Source: Actinomycetes bacterium
GTDB lineage: Bacteria > Actinomycetota > Acidimicrobiia > Acidimicrobiales > Palsa-688
DNA length: 34,412 bases
Assembly: GCA_021838305.1 (NCBI GenBank)
Contig: JAKCEB010000008.1
Span: 1 to 34,412 of the forward strand
Reading direction: 5' to 3'
Shown here: one piece after another, positions 27,044-34,412 of the stretch
Layout: every line of letters begins with the position of its first letter
Numbering within the stretch: position 1 is the first letter of the stretch
The notes under the pieces: generated by a model
Seen by the model: the letters and a program-made list of their open reading frames with translations, nothing else
Databases searched by the model: none
What the model was told of the DNA's origin: nothing
Program-made: the position numbers and the translations under genes

Positions 27044-27380
27044 GAGAAGTTGCCGGCGCGCTCGCTTGCTATCGCGTCGAGAAGGTCCCTGGCGCAGCCG
27101 CGGCGGATAAGGTCCAACGGTCGCCGGTCGCCCACGCTCGGATTCACGCCCAACAGCCACCGCTCCGCCGCTCCGCCGCCAGCGGTTCGTAGATACGCAG
27201 CAGGCTCGCCATGACCATCTCGAGCAGATCAACCCGTCCAGCATTCGCTTCGTCTATCCCACGCCCGTGCCGCCAGCGGGTCACCTGGGCGGGACTCACG
27301 TCGAGCAGCTCAGCCAACTTACGTTGTGAGCCGAAGTCCCGGCTCAACGCGTCGACTTTTTCCTTGATCGCGACCGGCAT
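27040..27380 (-). pseudogene. Frameshifted Xre/MbcA-type antitoxin gene
   Basis: From the ATG at 27380 the frame reads an Xre-like helix-turn-helix (Q-R-K-L-A-E-L-L-D-V-S-P-A-Q-V-T-R-W-R-H-G) and then D-L-L-E-M-V-M-A-S-L-L-R-I-Y-E-P-L-A-A-E-R, but soon ends in TGA at 27144. Removing one copy of an 8-bp tandem duplication (27164-27171 = 27172-27179 on the plus strand) restores W-L-L-G-V-N-P-S-V-G-D-R-R-P-L-D-L-I and a C-terminus ending at 27040, giving 110 residues, the expected antitoxin with its toxin-binding domain. An upstream GTG/ATG at 27416 would add 12 residues. The intact gene would neutralise a RES toxin and repress its own promoter. Confidence 0.72.
27164..27179. repeat. 8-bp tandem duplication causing the antitoxin frameshift
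   Basis: TCCGCCGC occurs twice in a row (27164-27171, 27172-27179), with a degenerate third copy GCCACCGC just before (27156-27163). One copy fewer restores the antitoxin frame. Confidence 0.9.
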
Positions 27381-27394
27381 ACCTTCATCATAAT

Positions 27395-27411
27395 GCAACA
27401 CAAAGTGTTGC
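27395..27411. promoter_or_regulatory. Perfect 7-bp inverted repeat operator before the antitoxin
   Basis: GCAACAC (27395-27401) and GTGTTGC (27405-27411) flank AAA, 15 bp upstream of the antitoxin ATG at 27380. This is where an Xre antitoxin normally binds to repress its own operon. Confidence 0.5.
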
Positions 27412-27471
27412 GACACGGGTCTGAAGGCTCAACACCGGCAAGCTCAAAGCCCCCGTTGCCGAGCAGGCTCA

Positions 27472-27945
27472 TCACGAGGTAACGAGGCGCTCCAAGTTGT
27501 CGAGTGACTTTTCGAGCATATGGCTCGGCACAATCGGCCAATCACGCGCTTTGCGGTACTCCTCGGTGATCCCCGACCAGTCGCAATAGTTCGTGACAGT
27601 ACAAGCGTCATCACCGTTGTCGTCGATCTGCCAGCCGTAGACGTGGCCGACCGGCGGCCGGTCGATACCCGAGACGCTCCATTCGACCAACTTGCCCGTC
27701 ACGATCGCTGTCACAGTGTTGCGAACCTTGTACTTGCCCATACCGGGGATGTCGTTGAGGGGGGCGCGGTCCATGTCAATGTCGAAGGTCTGGCCGACCT
27801 CGCTCAGACGAGCAGCGCCCGACGCCGCCTCCAGCATCCCCGACCCGTCGATCGCAACGTGACCGGCCGGGTCCGAGACAAGGTCAAAAACTCGGCTGGC
27901 GGGCGCCGCTATACGGCGGGTGACGGATAGTCGTTCGCTAGACAT
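27472..27945 (-). CDS. SRPBCC (polyketide cyclase/START-like) protein
   Basis: 157 residues with a very strong ribosome binding site (AGGAGG) before ATG 27945. The helix-grip fold pattern is R-I-A-A-P-A-S-R-V-F-D-L-V-S-D-P near 11-26, then alternating beta strands and a long C-terminal helix with M-L-E-K-S-L-D-N-L-E-R-L. These proteins bind a hydrophobic ligand; catalytic roles vary and none can be assigned. It is the last gene of the minus-strand cluster with an APH-fold protein (67 bp gap) and the ABC exporters, so it may bind or process the same small molecule. Confidence 0.78.
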   Translation of the reverse strand: MSSERLSVTRRIAAPASRVFDLVSDPAGHVAIDGSGMLEAASGAARLSEVGQTFDIDMDRAPLNDIPGMGKYKVRNTVTAIVTGKLVEWSVSGIDRPPVGHVYGWQIDDNGDDACTVTNYCDWSGITEEYRKARDWPIVPSHMLEKSLDNLERLVTS

Positions 27946-28012
27946 GGATTCCTCCTCGTGTGATCATCCAGACGCTAGCTCACCGCTTGGCCTTTCTCCG
28001 CCGCGAGCCCAG

Positions 28013-28933
28013 TTAACTCTCGTCGAGCAATCTCTCGATGCTTCGAAACGCGCCCTGCAGGTCACGGCTACCCCGGGCAACGTCTCGCAGTTGCGTCAGG
28101 ACGATCCCGCAACGACGGACCGCCTCGAAACCTTCGCCCAGAGGCCCTCGCCTGCTGTACCCCGAGAGGAGAGGGCGGCTGTCGGCGAGCGACGACCACA
28201 CTCGGAGGTCGAATGCCGGATGCGACCGGTACGCATCGGCGAAGTCGATGAGACCCGCGAAAAGTCCCGTGCGCGGGTCTAGGAGGCAGTGGGCGGCGCC
28301 GGGATTGGAGTGCAGCACTACCGGCCGGAATTCCACAGGCAGCCCCGCCAGGCAGACATCGGCAATATTGCGAAGGTCCATCCCTGCGACGCTGCCGTGC
28401 GCTTCGACGGCCGCTATGAGCGCGTCGAATCCGGAGGCGACACGCTCACGAAGGTCTGCTCCGTCTTTGTCTCCCGGTATCAGAGATGACTCGTCCAAGG
28501 CTGTCTGGTCGGCTTCGTGAATTCGTCGCAAGGTCTCGCCAAGGTTTTCGAGGACCATATTGCGCGCCTGGCTTTCAAGCTTGGCGGCTTCAAGCGCGAT
28601 ACCTGGGATTCGGGTCATGACGATGTACTCGACGTCACTGTCATTGCCGTACCCGAGAACTCGCGGGATCGCCAACCCATCCAGCGCTGCGAGGTGTTCG
28701 AGGATGAGCACCTCCTTTGCGAGACTCGTGCGGGCCCGGAGACGATGCGGACGCTGGGTCTTGACCACGATGTCCCCGTCGCACACGTAGACGCGGGCTT
28801 CCCCGCCGCTCTCATCTACCGCTGTCACGGAGACAACCTTCGCCAGGTGCCGTCGAGCGATGCGGAGGACGACGTCGTCGGCCAGCACCGGGTCGGGAAT
28901 ATCGGGCTGTAGGTAGGTGTCACCGGTGAACAT
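28013..28933 (-). CDS. APH-fold phosphotransferase-like protein lacking the catalytic Asp
   Basis: 306 residues with AGGAGG before ATG 28933. The fold is aminoglycoside phosphotransferase/choline kinase-like: lysine K58 in D-I-V-V-K, E-x-x-x-L-x-x-L near 74-81, I-P-R-V-L-G-Y near 89-95, Y-I-V-M-T-R-I-P-G near 103-111, and D230 in L-I-D-F-A-D-A (the metal Asp). The usual catalytic loop H-x-D-x-x-x-x-N reads H208-S-N210-P-G-A-A-H, so the catalytic Asp is Asn and the Asn is His. It may be a pseudokinase that still binds nucleotide, or have shifted chemistry. It lies 45 bp after the ABC transporter pair and before the SRPBCC gene. Confidence 0.78.
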   Translation of the reverse strand: MFTGDTYLQPDIPDPVLADDVVLRIARRHLAKVVSVTAVDESGGEARVYVCDGDIVVKTQRPHRLRARTSLAKEVLILEHLAALDGLAIPRVLGYGNDSDVEYIVMTRIPGIALEAAKLESQARNMVLENLGETLRRIHEADQTALDESSLIPGDKDGADLRERVASGFDALIAAVEAHGSVAGMDLRNIADVCLAGLPVEFRPVVLHSNPGAAHCLLDPRTGLFAGLIDFADAYRSHPAFDLRVWSSLADSRPLLSGYSRRGPLGEGFEAVRRCGIVLTQLRDVARGSRDLQGAFRSIERLLDES

Positions 28934-28978
28934 TCTTTTGACCTCCTGACTCGCGAGTTCTGCTTACGGTTCGAGACA

Positions 28979-30790
28979 TCAGGGCACTTCGTGCGTCCGG
29001 TCAGCGAACCGCCTGGATATCCCAGAGACCTCCCACCCGGCTGCATCAATCGCCACCAGCGAGGCGAAGAAGCCGTCCGATTTACACAGCCGGTCCGGAG
29101 GCCCTTCCTCGACGATACGCCCGCCGTCGAGGACGATAACCCGATCGGCGTCGCGCGCCGTTGACATCCGATGCGCAACGGTCACAATCGCGCACGACCG
29201 CGTCCACGCTGACCGGCTCATGGCGGAGCGGAAAGCGGCCTCGCTGCGCGCGTCCATGGCGGAGGTGGCCTCGTCGAGGAGTAGCACTTGCGGTTGAATC
29301 ACCAAAGCCCTTGCGAGAGCCACGAGTTGACGCTCACCGGCCGAGAGGGTCACGCCGCAGGCCCCGCCCGCACCTAAGAGAGGAGTGTCGAGGCCGCCGG
29401 GTAGACCTTTTACCAAATCCTCCAAACCGACGAGCCAGATCGCACGGTCGACCAGCGCGTCGCCTATCGCCTCGTCGCCCATAGTGATGTTGTAGCGCAA
29501 AGACCCGGAGAAGAGCTGAACATTCTGGGGAACCACGCCCAAGATGGCCCTTCGTTCGCGGTCGGTCAGGCCCCGTGGGTCACGACCAGCGACCGAAATA
29601 CGTCCCGAATCCGGGCTGTAAAGACCGCCTATCAGGGCAAACAGTGTCGACTTGCCTGCACCCGTCCTTCCCACGACTGCGACCTTCTCTCCAGGGGAAG
29701 CGGCAATGTTCACGTCGTGGAGCACCGGTCTCGACGGTTCGTACCCGAAACTGAGGCCTGCGACGACGACGCCCGCTGTGTCGCAGGACCTGCCATCGGC
29801 CCTCCCATCGTCACGGGGTGGCATATCCGGTGCCAGATTCAAGACGTCGAATACTCGCTCCGCACCGGCTATCGCTGCCTGGACAGAATTCCACTGATCT
29901 CCCAGGGCCACCAAGGGAGCGAAGAACCCTTGGAAGAGCAGGACGAAAGCCACGAGCGTGCCGAGGTTCACACCGAGTGCGCCGGCTGAGCCGAACCACA
30001 ACAGGACACCAATCGCCGACGCCGACAGCAGGCTCGTTACAGGAGAGAAGAACGAGTTGTACCGGACCGACATCTCCTGGGCGGCGAGCGTACCGAGGAG
30101 GCTTATGCGAAACCGCTCGACGAAGTTCGACTCGCGACCAAAGACGCGAATGGTCTCCGATCCTCCTATGGTCTCGGACAGAGCGCCTAGCAGGGTCCCG
30201 ATCGCCGAGCGCGTGCGACGCTCAGCGTCCCTTACACGCTTCTGTATCCAACGGCTCACAAACGCCAAAGGGGGAATCACCAGCACTGAGATTCCACTCA
30301 ATGTTGGACTGATTGCGAGCATCGCTACCACCACAGCCACTAGCGATACGAGCTGTCCGACGAGCGTCGCAATCCCGTCGGTAAACAATGTGTCGATCGT
30401 CTCCACGTCGGCAGTCGCCCGGCTGATCATCTCGCCAAGCGGAGTCTGGTCCAGGTAGGCGACCGCCACGCTCGCAAGATGCGAGAAGATCTTTACGCGC
30501 AGGGAGGCGATCGCCCGTTGTGCGACGATAGCGGCGGCGTAGCTGTATGCGAACTGGAATCCCGCTACCGCACCGACAGCCCCTAGATATATGAACCCCG
30601 AGGCGGCGAGGCCGCCGCCTCGACCCGGGATCAGATTGGCGTTCACCACACGGCGTACCACGAGCGGCGGTACAACCCCTGCAATAGCAGCACCGATCAT
30701 GCAAACGACGGCTAGGAAGAGAATCCTTCGCCACGGCCGAACGATCGCCGCCACCTGCGCCCAGAAGCGGGTGCTCGACGAGGAGCTCAC
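28979..30790 (-). CDS. ABC exporter half-transporter, catalytically complete nucleotide domain
   Basis: 603 residues from a GTG at 30790 that overlaps the upstream stop by 4 bp (GTGA) and has GAGG seven bases before it; ATG at 30796 would give 605. Six helices span about 20-320, then the nucleotide domain: Walker A G-R-T-G-A-G-K-S-T (Lys at about 380), Q-loop V-P-Q-N, signature L-S-A-G-E-R-Q, Walker B L-L-L-D-E-A-T-S with the catalytic Glu present, and H-loop A-H-R. It forms a heterodimer with the upstream gene, exporting an unknown lipid, peptide or drug. C-terminal tail is about 20 residues beyond the domain. Confidence 0.9.
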   Translation of the reverse strand: MSSSSSTRFWAQVAAIVRPWRRILFLAVVCMIGAAIAGVVPPLVVRRVVNANLIPGRGGGLAASGFIYLGAVGAVAGFQFAYSYAAAIVAQRAIASLRVKIFSHLASVAVAYLDQTPLGEMISRATADVETIDTLFTDGIATLVGQLVSLVAVVVAMLAISPTLSGISVLVIPPLAFVSRWIQKRVRDAERRTRSAIGTLLGALSETIGGSETIRVFGRESNFVERFRISLLGTLAAQEMSVRYNSFFSPVTSLLSASAIGVLLWFGSAGALGVNLGTLVAFVLLFQGFFAPLVALGDQWNSVQAAIAGAERVFDVLNLAPDMPPRDDGRADGRSCDTAGVVVAGLSFGYEPSRPVLHDVNIAASPGEKVAVVGRTGAGKSTLFALIGGLYSPDSGRISVAGRDPRGLTDRERRAILGVVPQNVQLFSGSLRYNITMGDEAIGDALVDRAIWLVGLEDLVKGLPGGLDTPLLGAGGACGVTLSAGERQLVALARALVIQPQVLLLDEATSAMDARSEAAFRSAMSRSAWTRSCAIVTVAHRMSTARDADRVIVLDGGRIVEEGPPDRLCKSDGFFASLVAIDAAGWEVSGISRRFADRTHEVP

Positions 30791-32751
30791 GACCATGCCT
30801 CAAGACCCTCGACACAAGCCTGCGCGGCCACGATGCGCGAGTAAGCGCCGCCGGCGTCGAGAAGCTCGGCGTGCGTCCCCCGTTCGACCACACGGCCGCC
30901 CTCCAATACAACCACGATGTCAGCTCGGGAGAACGCTGCGAGTCGGTGCGAGCAGAGAATGATCGTCGCTCTTTGCTTTTCAGGCACGCGCCTCCCGAAC
31001 GTCTCGTGCAGAGCAGCGACAATCGAGGCCTCGGTGCGGACGTCGACCGACGAGAAGGGGTCGTCCAAGACGAGCAGCTGGGGTGCCCGGCCGGAAGCGG
31101 CGATAGCACGCGCGAGGGCGATCCTTTGGCGCTGGCCGCCCGATACCTTGACGCCGAGCTCTCCTATCTGCGTGTTAGCGCCGCAAGGCATCGCCGTGAG
31201 GTCTGCCTCAAGATGGGCGACTGCGATGGCGGCTTTTACGGCGGGGCTGAGTGGCCCGGTGTCTGACGTGTCTGGTGCGTCTCCTGTGTCTGGTGTGTCT
31301 GGCTTCTCGAAGCGCATCGTCACGTTGTCGGCGACCGTCCCCGAGAAGACGTGGGGGTCCTGGCCGAGATAGCCGACGGTCCGCGCTCTCACGTCTGCTT
31401 GGAGCTGCGACGGCGGTACTCCGCCTACCTCGACGACACCGCTATCGGGTTCGAAGATCCCAGCGGCCAACCGCGCCACAGCGCTCTTGCCCGAACCGAT
31501 CGGTCCGGTGACCGCAACCAGCGTCCCGGGCTCTACTTCTAGGTTCACGTCGAGGAGAGACGGACCCGTCGAGCCGGGATAGGTGAATGTCGCGTTTGCG
31601 AAGCGGACCGTCGCTCCCCCCGAACCCGAAAGCTCGTCGTTCTCCGGACCGTTCAGAGCCGGCGCCTTAATATCCCCTGCGTCGTAGCGCTCGTCGGGGA
31701 CGTGCGTCGAGCGAAGAGACGCCCAGCGGGGCTGTCCTTTCGTCGACAACGCAGGAGCCATAAGTGGTTTGAGGCGCCGGTATGCGGCGCCTGCCGCCTG
31801 GATCCGGTTGACCATCTGAGGGATGCGCGGAGCTCTCGCAACGAAGCGATTGAACAGTGCAAGAAACGCAACCAGCGAACCAACCGATAGCGATCCAGCG
31901 AGGACACGCTCGGCGCCGAGCCAGACGACGAATGCGACGCCAGACGACAGGAGCAATCCGTAGGCTGCTCCGAGAGCCTCGTCCAAGCGGATTGCTTCGA
32001 GCTCCGATTGAGACTGGTGGCCGGCGAGGGTGTCGACCTGGGCAGTTGCCACCTCGATGCGCCCAGTAAGACGTAACAGACGCAACCCGCCGATCAGCTC
32101 CCGCAGCGCGGCCGTGAGCTCCGAGTCGGCCTCGCGAGCTGCTTTCGTGCGAGCAGCCACCATCCGGCCGGAGCGCCGGGCGATCCAAAGGGCAACAGGC
32201 ACCGGGGCGAGTGCGACAACCGCCAGCGTCGCAGAGTACACGAACATGGTGACCACGATCGCCGCAGCGAACAACAACGTATCCCACGTCTCGGTCGTCA
32301 ACTCTCCGAAGCCGACCCCGAGCACCTCAACATCTCCGACGGCTCTTGCCATCAGGTCGCCTACCGGATAGGAAGCGGCGTCTCGCGTTGGCAAGACGAG
32401 TACTCCGCGCAGCACGTCGTAGCGCACGACCGCCCTAAATCTTGCGCGCGCCATTCCGAGCCAGTAGCGCTTTGCTATCCGCGGGCCTTCTGTCAGAGCT
32501 GTCACGCCTACGAACGCAGCGGCCGCCCAACCGACCTGTACTGCGGTAGCTCGGTGCTGTTCGACCTCCAGTGCGACGTTGATCGCTCGTCCGAGGAGTA
32601 CCGGGGGCAGGACGACAGCGACGTTCATCACGATCCCGGCGAGCGATCCGACTATCAGCAAACCCTTCAGCGCTGCGAAGTACGGGCGCAGCTCCCAGAA
32701 AGGCGAGCGGGTTGAGGCAGCGGAGGGGACCGTTGTCCGACGGCCACGCAC
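30787..32751 (-). CDS. ABC exporter half-transporter with a degenerate Walker B
   Basis: 654 residues. Six helices span about 25-320, followed by the nucleotide domain: Walker A G-P-I-G-S-G-K-S-A (K422), Q-loop L-G-Q-D-P, signature V-S-G-G-Q-R-Q, Walker B L-L-V-L-D-D-P-F-S-S and H-loop S-H-R. The residue after the Walker B Asp is Asp, not Glu, so this half has a non-catalytic site, as in asymmetric heterodimers such as TM287/288 or BmrCD. Between the Q-loop and the signature is an acidic insert of five P-D-T-like units. The GTG start at 32751 has no ribosome binding site, but TAGTGT ends seven bases upstream, suggesting a leaderless mRNA. Confidence 0.9.
   Translation of the reverse strand: MRGRRTTVPSAASTRSPFWELRPYFAALKGLLIVGSLAGIVMNVAVVLPPVLLGRAINVALEVEQHRATAVQVGWAAAAFVGVTALTEGPRIAKRYWLGMARARFRAVVRYDVLRGVLVLPTRDAASYPVGDLMARAVGDVEVLGVGFGELTTETWDTLLFAAAIVVTMFVYSATLAVVALAPVPVALWIARRSGRMVAARTKAAREADSELTAALRELIGGLRLLRLTGRIEVATAQVDTLAGHQSQSELEAIRLDEALGAAYGLLLSSGVAFVVWLGAERVLAGSLSVGSLVAFLALFNRFVARAPRIPQMVNRIQAAGAAYRRLKPLMAPALSTKGQPRWASLRSTHVPDERYDAGDIKAPALNGPENDELSGSGGATVRFANATFTYPGSTGPSLLDVNLEVEPGTLVAVTGPIGSGKSAVARLAAGIFEPDSGVVEVGGVPPSQLQADVRARTVGYLGQDPHVFSGTVADNVTMRFEKPDTPDTGDAPDTSDTGPLSPAVKAAIAVAHLEADLTAMPCGANTQIGELGVKVSGGQRQRIALARAIAASGRAPQLLVLDDPFSSVDVRTEASIVAALHETFGRRVPEKQRATIILCSHRLAAFSRADIVVVLEGGRVVERGTHAELLDAGGAYSRIVAAQACVEGLEAWS
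31258..31302. repeat. Five 9-bp tandem units within the ABC transporter gene
   Basis: On the minus strand, five 9-bp units code P-D-T, P-D-T, G-D-A, P-D-T, S-D-T in an acidic loop of the nucleotide-binding domain. Copies are imperfect except the first two. The unit keeps the reading frame. Confidence 0.85.
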
Positions 32752-32758
32752 AGTTTTT

Positions 32759-32764
32759 ACACTA
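32759..32764 (-). promoter_or_regulatory. Candidate -10 hexamer TAGTGT for the ABC operon
   Basis: Read on the minus strand, TAGTGT ends seven bases before the GTG at 32751, with AAAAACT between, and no Shine-Dalgarno sequence. This fits a leaderless start. Confidence 0.4.
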
Positions 32765-32825
32765 TCCGCGAAGCTGCATTGCCCTCGCCGTCGTGTGGTC
32801 GCACGGCTTACCGCCCGTCTTGGCC

Positions 32826-33233
32826 TTACGGCACCCGCAAGACCGAGGTCGTTTCAGCGGCTCGGACGGTGTTGTCGATGATCTCAAGGCGGTTACCGAA
32901 CGGATCATCCACGTAAATGCGACGCACCTCCGGCAGCTCGTCGTCGAAGCGCCAAGTCTGTCCCGAGTCGTTGAGCACATCGAGCAGGTCGTCGAAGCCA
33001 TCGACGCGAAGTGCAGGGTGAGCCTTTCGCGCTGGGCGGAAATCCTCCTCAACGCCAAGGTGGACCTGGACGCCGCCTGAGACGAACCAGCGGCCCCCTC
33101 GAGAAGCGAGCGGCTCCGGCTTCGCGAGGACATCGAAGCCGAGGATCTCGCCGTAGAAAGCGTCGGCCGCCGCCTCCTCGCCGGGAGGCATGGCGAGCTG
33201 GACGTGATCGAGAGCTGCGACCTTGACGCTCAT
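32826..33233 (-). CDS. VOC-family (glyoxalase/bleomycin resistance-like) protein
   Basis: 135 residues, one vicinal-oxygen-chelate domain pair: L-D-H-V-Q-L-A-M at 8-15 (H10), F-Y-G-E-I-L-G-F-D-V at 26-35, V-H-L-G near 57-60 (H58), H72 and the closing D-P-F-G-N-R-L-E-I-I at 110-119 (E117). Such metal-site residues fit a lyase, dioxygenase or epoxide-opening or binding protein; no specific activity can be named. It stands alone between the ABC operon and ogt. Confidence 0.83.
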   Translation of the reverse strand: MSVKVAALDHVQLAMPPGEEAAADAFYGEILGFDVLAKPEPLASRGGRWFVSGGVQVHLGVEEDFRPARKAHPALRVDGFDDLLDVLNDSGQTWRFDDELPEVRRIYVDDPFGNRLEIIDNTVRAAETTSVLRVP

Positions 33234-33292
33234 CGCGGCCTATTTTTCCATAGTCAAGACATACCTGCGAAACCTAGGGGTCACAGGTGGCG

Positions 33293-33784
33293 TCATCGGC
33301 TAGAGACGACGGAGAGTTCGAGGTCGAGCAGAGCACGCTTGACTGCCAGGCCCCCGCCGTAGCCTGTGAGGGACCCGTCCGCGCCGATGACACGGTGACA
33401 CGCGACGATGATCGCTATCGGGTTCCGTCCGTTCGCCAAACCGACTGCCCGAGACGCTCCCGGACGGCCTACCGCCCGGGCGATGTCGCCGTACGAGCGG
33501 GTCTCTCCGTAGGGGATCTCCTTCAAAGCGTCCCAAACCGAGCGCTGGAAGTAGGTTCCCGCGGGCCGGAGCGCCACTTCGAACTCCGTCCGCTCACCTG
33601 CGAAATATCCTTGGAGCTGTTCCGCCACATCTGGGAAGGCTGTCGGCTCCTCGACCCAGCCGACGCGGTCCGTCGGCGGGTGGGCTGCGTCCTCTAGTAC
33701 CAGGTTCGTGAGGTAGTCCCCCTCCCCTGCCAGGGTGAGCACCCCGATCGGGCTTTCGAAGGTCCGGTAGTGGGTGACGGTCAA
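33293..33784 (-). CDS. ogt: Methylated-DNA-protein-cysteine methyltransferase
   Basis: 163 residues from a TTG at 33784 that overlaps the alkA stop (TTGA) with AAAGGAG six bases upstream; the frame continues 26 codons further but this start gives the correct family length. It takes the methyl group of O6-methylguanine onto its own Cys. The active site is I-V-A-C129-H-R-V-I-G, with Ala instead of the usual Pro before the Cys; this variant is common in Ogt proteins. The helix-turn-helix region F-Q-R-S-V-W-D-A-L near 79-87, I-P-Y-G-E-T-R-S-Y at 90-98 and the Arg finger in G-A-S-R-A-V-G near 109-115 are present. It forms a DNA alkylation repair pair with the upstream alkA. Confidence 0.93.
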   Translation of the reverse strand: MTVTHYRTFESPIGVLTLAGEGDYLTNLVLEDAAHPPTDRVGWVEEPTAFPDVAEQLQGYFAGERTEFEVALRPAGTYFQRSVWDALKEIPYGETRSYGDIARAVGRPGASRAVGLANGRNPIAIIVACHRVIGADGSLTGYGGGLAVKRALLDLELSVVSSR

Positions 33785-34412
33785 GGCGTCTCCTTTGCTG
33801 GCCAGTGGTTGATCGGATGACTGAGTGTGGCCCAGAGATACTGCACTGCGTAGGACCGCCACGGCTGCCAGCGACGGCTTCGATGAGCGAGACCCCGCGG
33901 AGTTGTTGGCAGGCCGAGCTTACCGGCGCCTTTGATCAGGCCTATGTCGTTGGTGGGCATGACGTCGGGGTCACCGAGGGCCCGCATTGCAATCATGTCG
34001 AGCGTCCAGGGTCCGATTCCGGAGATGACGGACAGCTGGCGGCGGGCTCGTTCCCTATCCGCGCCGGCGTCTAGGCAGACACTCCCGTCAGCAAGGGCGC
34101 CGATCAAGGCTACGAGCGTGTCCCGGCGTTTCCTCGGCAGGCTTAGGTGTTCAGGGTCGAGTTCCCCGAGGGCAACGGCTGTCGGGAAGAGTCGGGTGAG
34201 TCCTCCGGCCGGGTCGGCGACGGGCGTACCGTATCGTTCGGCGAGGCGGCCGGCGTGCGTTCGCGCCGCTGCGGTGGACACCTGCTGGCCGAGGAGGACT
34301 CGTATCGCCATCTCCTCGCCGTCGACGGTGCGAGGGATGCGTCTGCCCGGCGCCTGCGAGACCACCGCGGCAAGATGCTGGTCCTCTCGAAGGACTTCGC
34401 CCACCGCCTCAG
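33781..34412 (-). CDS. alkA: DNA-3-methyladenine glycosylase II, 5' end outside the window
   Basis: The C-terminal 210 or so residues are in the window; the frame is open to the right edge with no stop, so the gene continues upstream and may be an Ada-AlkA fusion or plain AlkA. Seen: E-M-A-I-R-V-L-L-G-Q-Q-V-S-T-A-A-A-R near the start, then the helix-hairpin-helix/GPD segment I-S-G-I-G-P-W-T-L-D-M-I-A-M-R and P-T-N-D-I-G-L with the catalytic Asp. It removes 3-methyladenine and other alkylated bases. Its stop codon overlaps the ogt start. Confidence 0.9.
   Translation of the reverse strand, partial: EAVGEVLREDQHLAAVVSQAPGRRIPRTVDGEEMAIRVLLGQQVSTAAARTHAGRLAERYGTPVADPAGGLTRLFPTAVALGELDPEHLSLPRKRRDTLVALIGALADGSVCLDAGADRERARRQLSVISGIGPWTLDMIAMRALGDPDVMPTNDIGLIKGAGKLGLPTTPRGLAHRSRRWQPWRSYAVQYLWATLSHPINHWPAKETP

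Overview
This is a high-GC, gene-dense stretch of a chromosome, probably from a high-GC Gram-positive actinobacterium. Acidimicrobiia-like is a guess; nothing here fixes the taxon. The signs are GTG and TTG start codons, short intergenic gaps, -10-like TANNNT hexamers a few bases before several starts, an RpiB with the Glu-type active site known from Mycobacterium, and alkylation-repair and RES/Xre genes of actinobacterial style. I found no rRNA, tRNA, CRISPR array, insertion sequence or prophage gene. About 31 intact or edge-cut genes and two broken ones fill the window.

Layout. (1) 1-4637: a catabolic-looking cluster: the start of a 4,5-dihydroxyphthalate-decarboxylase-like gene, an RpiB-type isomerase, a PanB-like enzyme with an altered active site, an unrecognised protein, a phthalate-dioxygenase-type Rieske oxygenase, a 3-Cys ferredoxin and a divergent FadR-type GntR regulator with a 19-bp operator-like palindrome. 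(2) 4717-8349: a membrane GGDEF-EAL protein whose 3' end overlaps, tail to tail, a 2-keto-4-pentenoate hydratase-like gene. (3) 8445-12665: an operon of an M20D amidohydrolase and two PLP fold-type-II enzymes, the second with a seven-unit 15-bp in-frame repeat. (4) 12662-14333: a flotillin and a mini-NfeD protein. (5) 14341-18725: an orphan D12-class adenine methylase, divergent from a gluconokinase-type FGGY kinase, then a long-form argG preceded by a strong inverted repeat. (6) 18838-24025: surface-sugar genes: a NodB-type deacetylase, a four-gene overlapping minus-strand operon for a CDP-6-deoxyhexose, and a LicD-like transferase. (7) 24079-27416: a FUSC membrane protein, a TfoX-domain protein and a decayed RES/Xre toxin-antitoxin pair. 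(8) 27472-32751: an operon of two ABC exporter half-transporters forming an asymmetric heterodimer, an APH-fold protein that has lost its catalytic Asp, and a SRPBCC protein. (9) 32826-34412: a VOC protein and an ogt-alkA DNA alkylation repair pair, alkA running off the window.

How the genes work together. The first cluster, the hydratase and the amidohydrolase operon could together open and process aromatic or amide-linked substrates, but the substrate cannot be named from sequence. The four sugar genes are enough to make CDP-4-keto-6-deoxyglucose, then epimerise and reduce it, with no 3-deoxygenation enzymes present. The clearest new observations are the decayed toxin-antitoxin locus, whose antitoxin frame is restored by removing one copy of an 8-bp duplication, the DAGDP repeat in the threonine-synthase-like protein, the PanB-like/Rieske cluster, and repeated use of TTG starts overlapping TGA stops.
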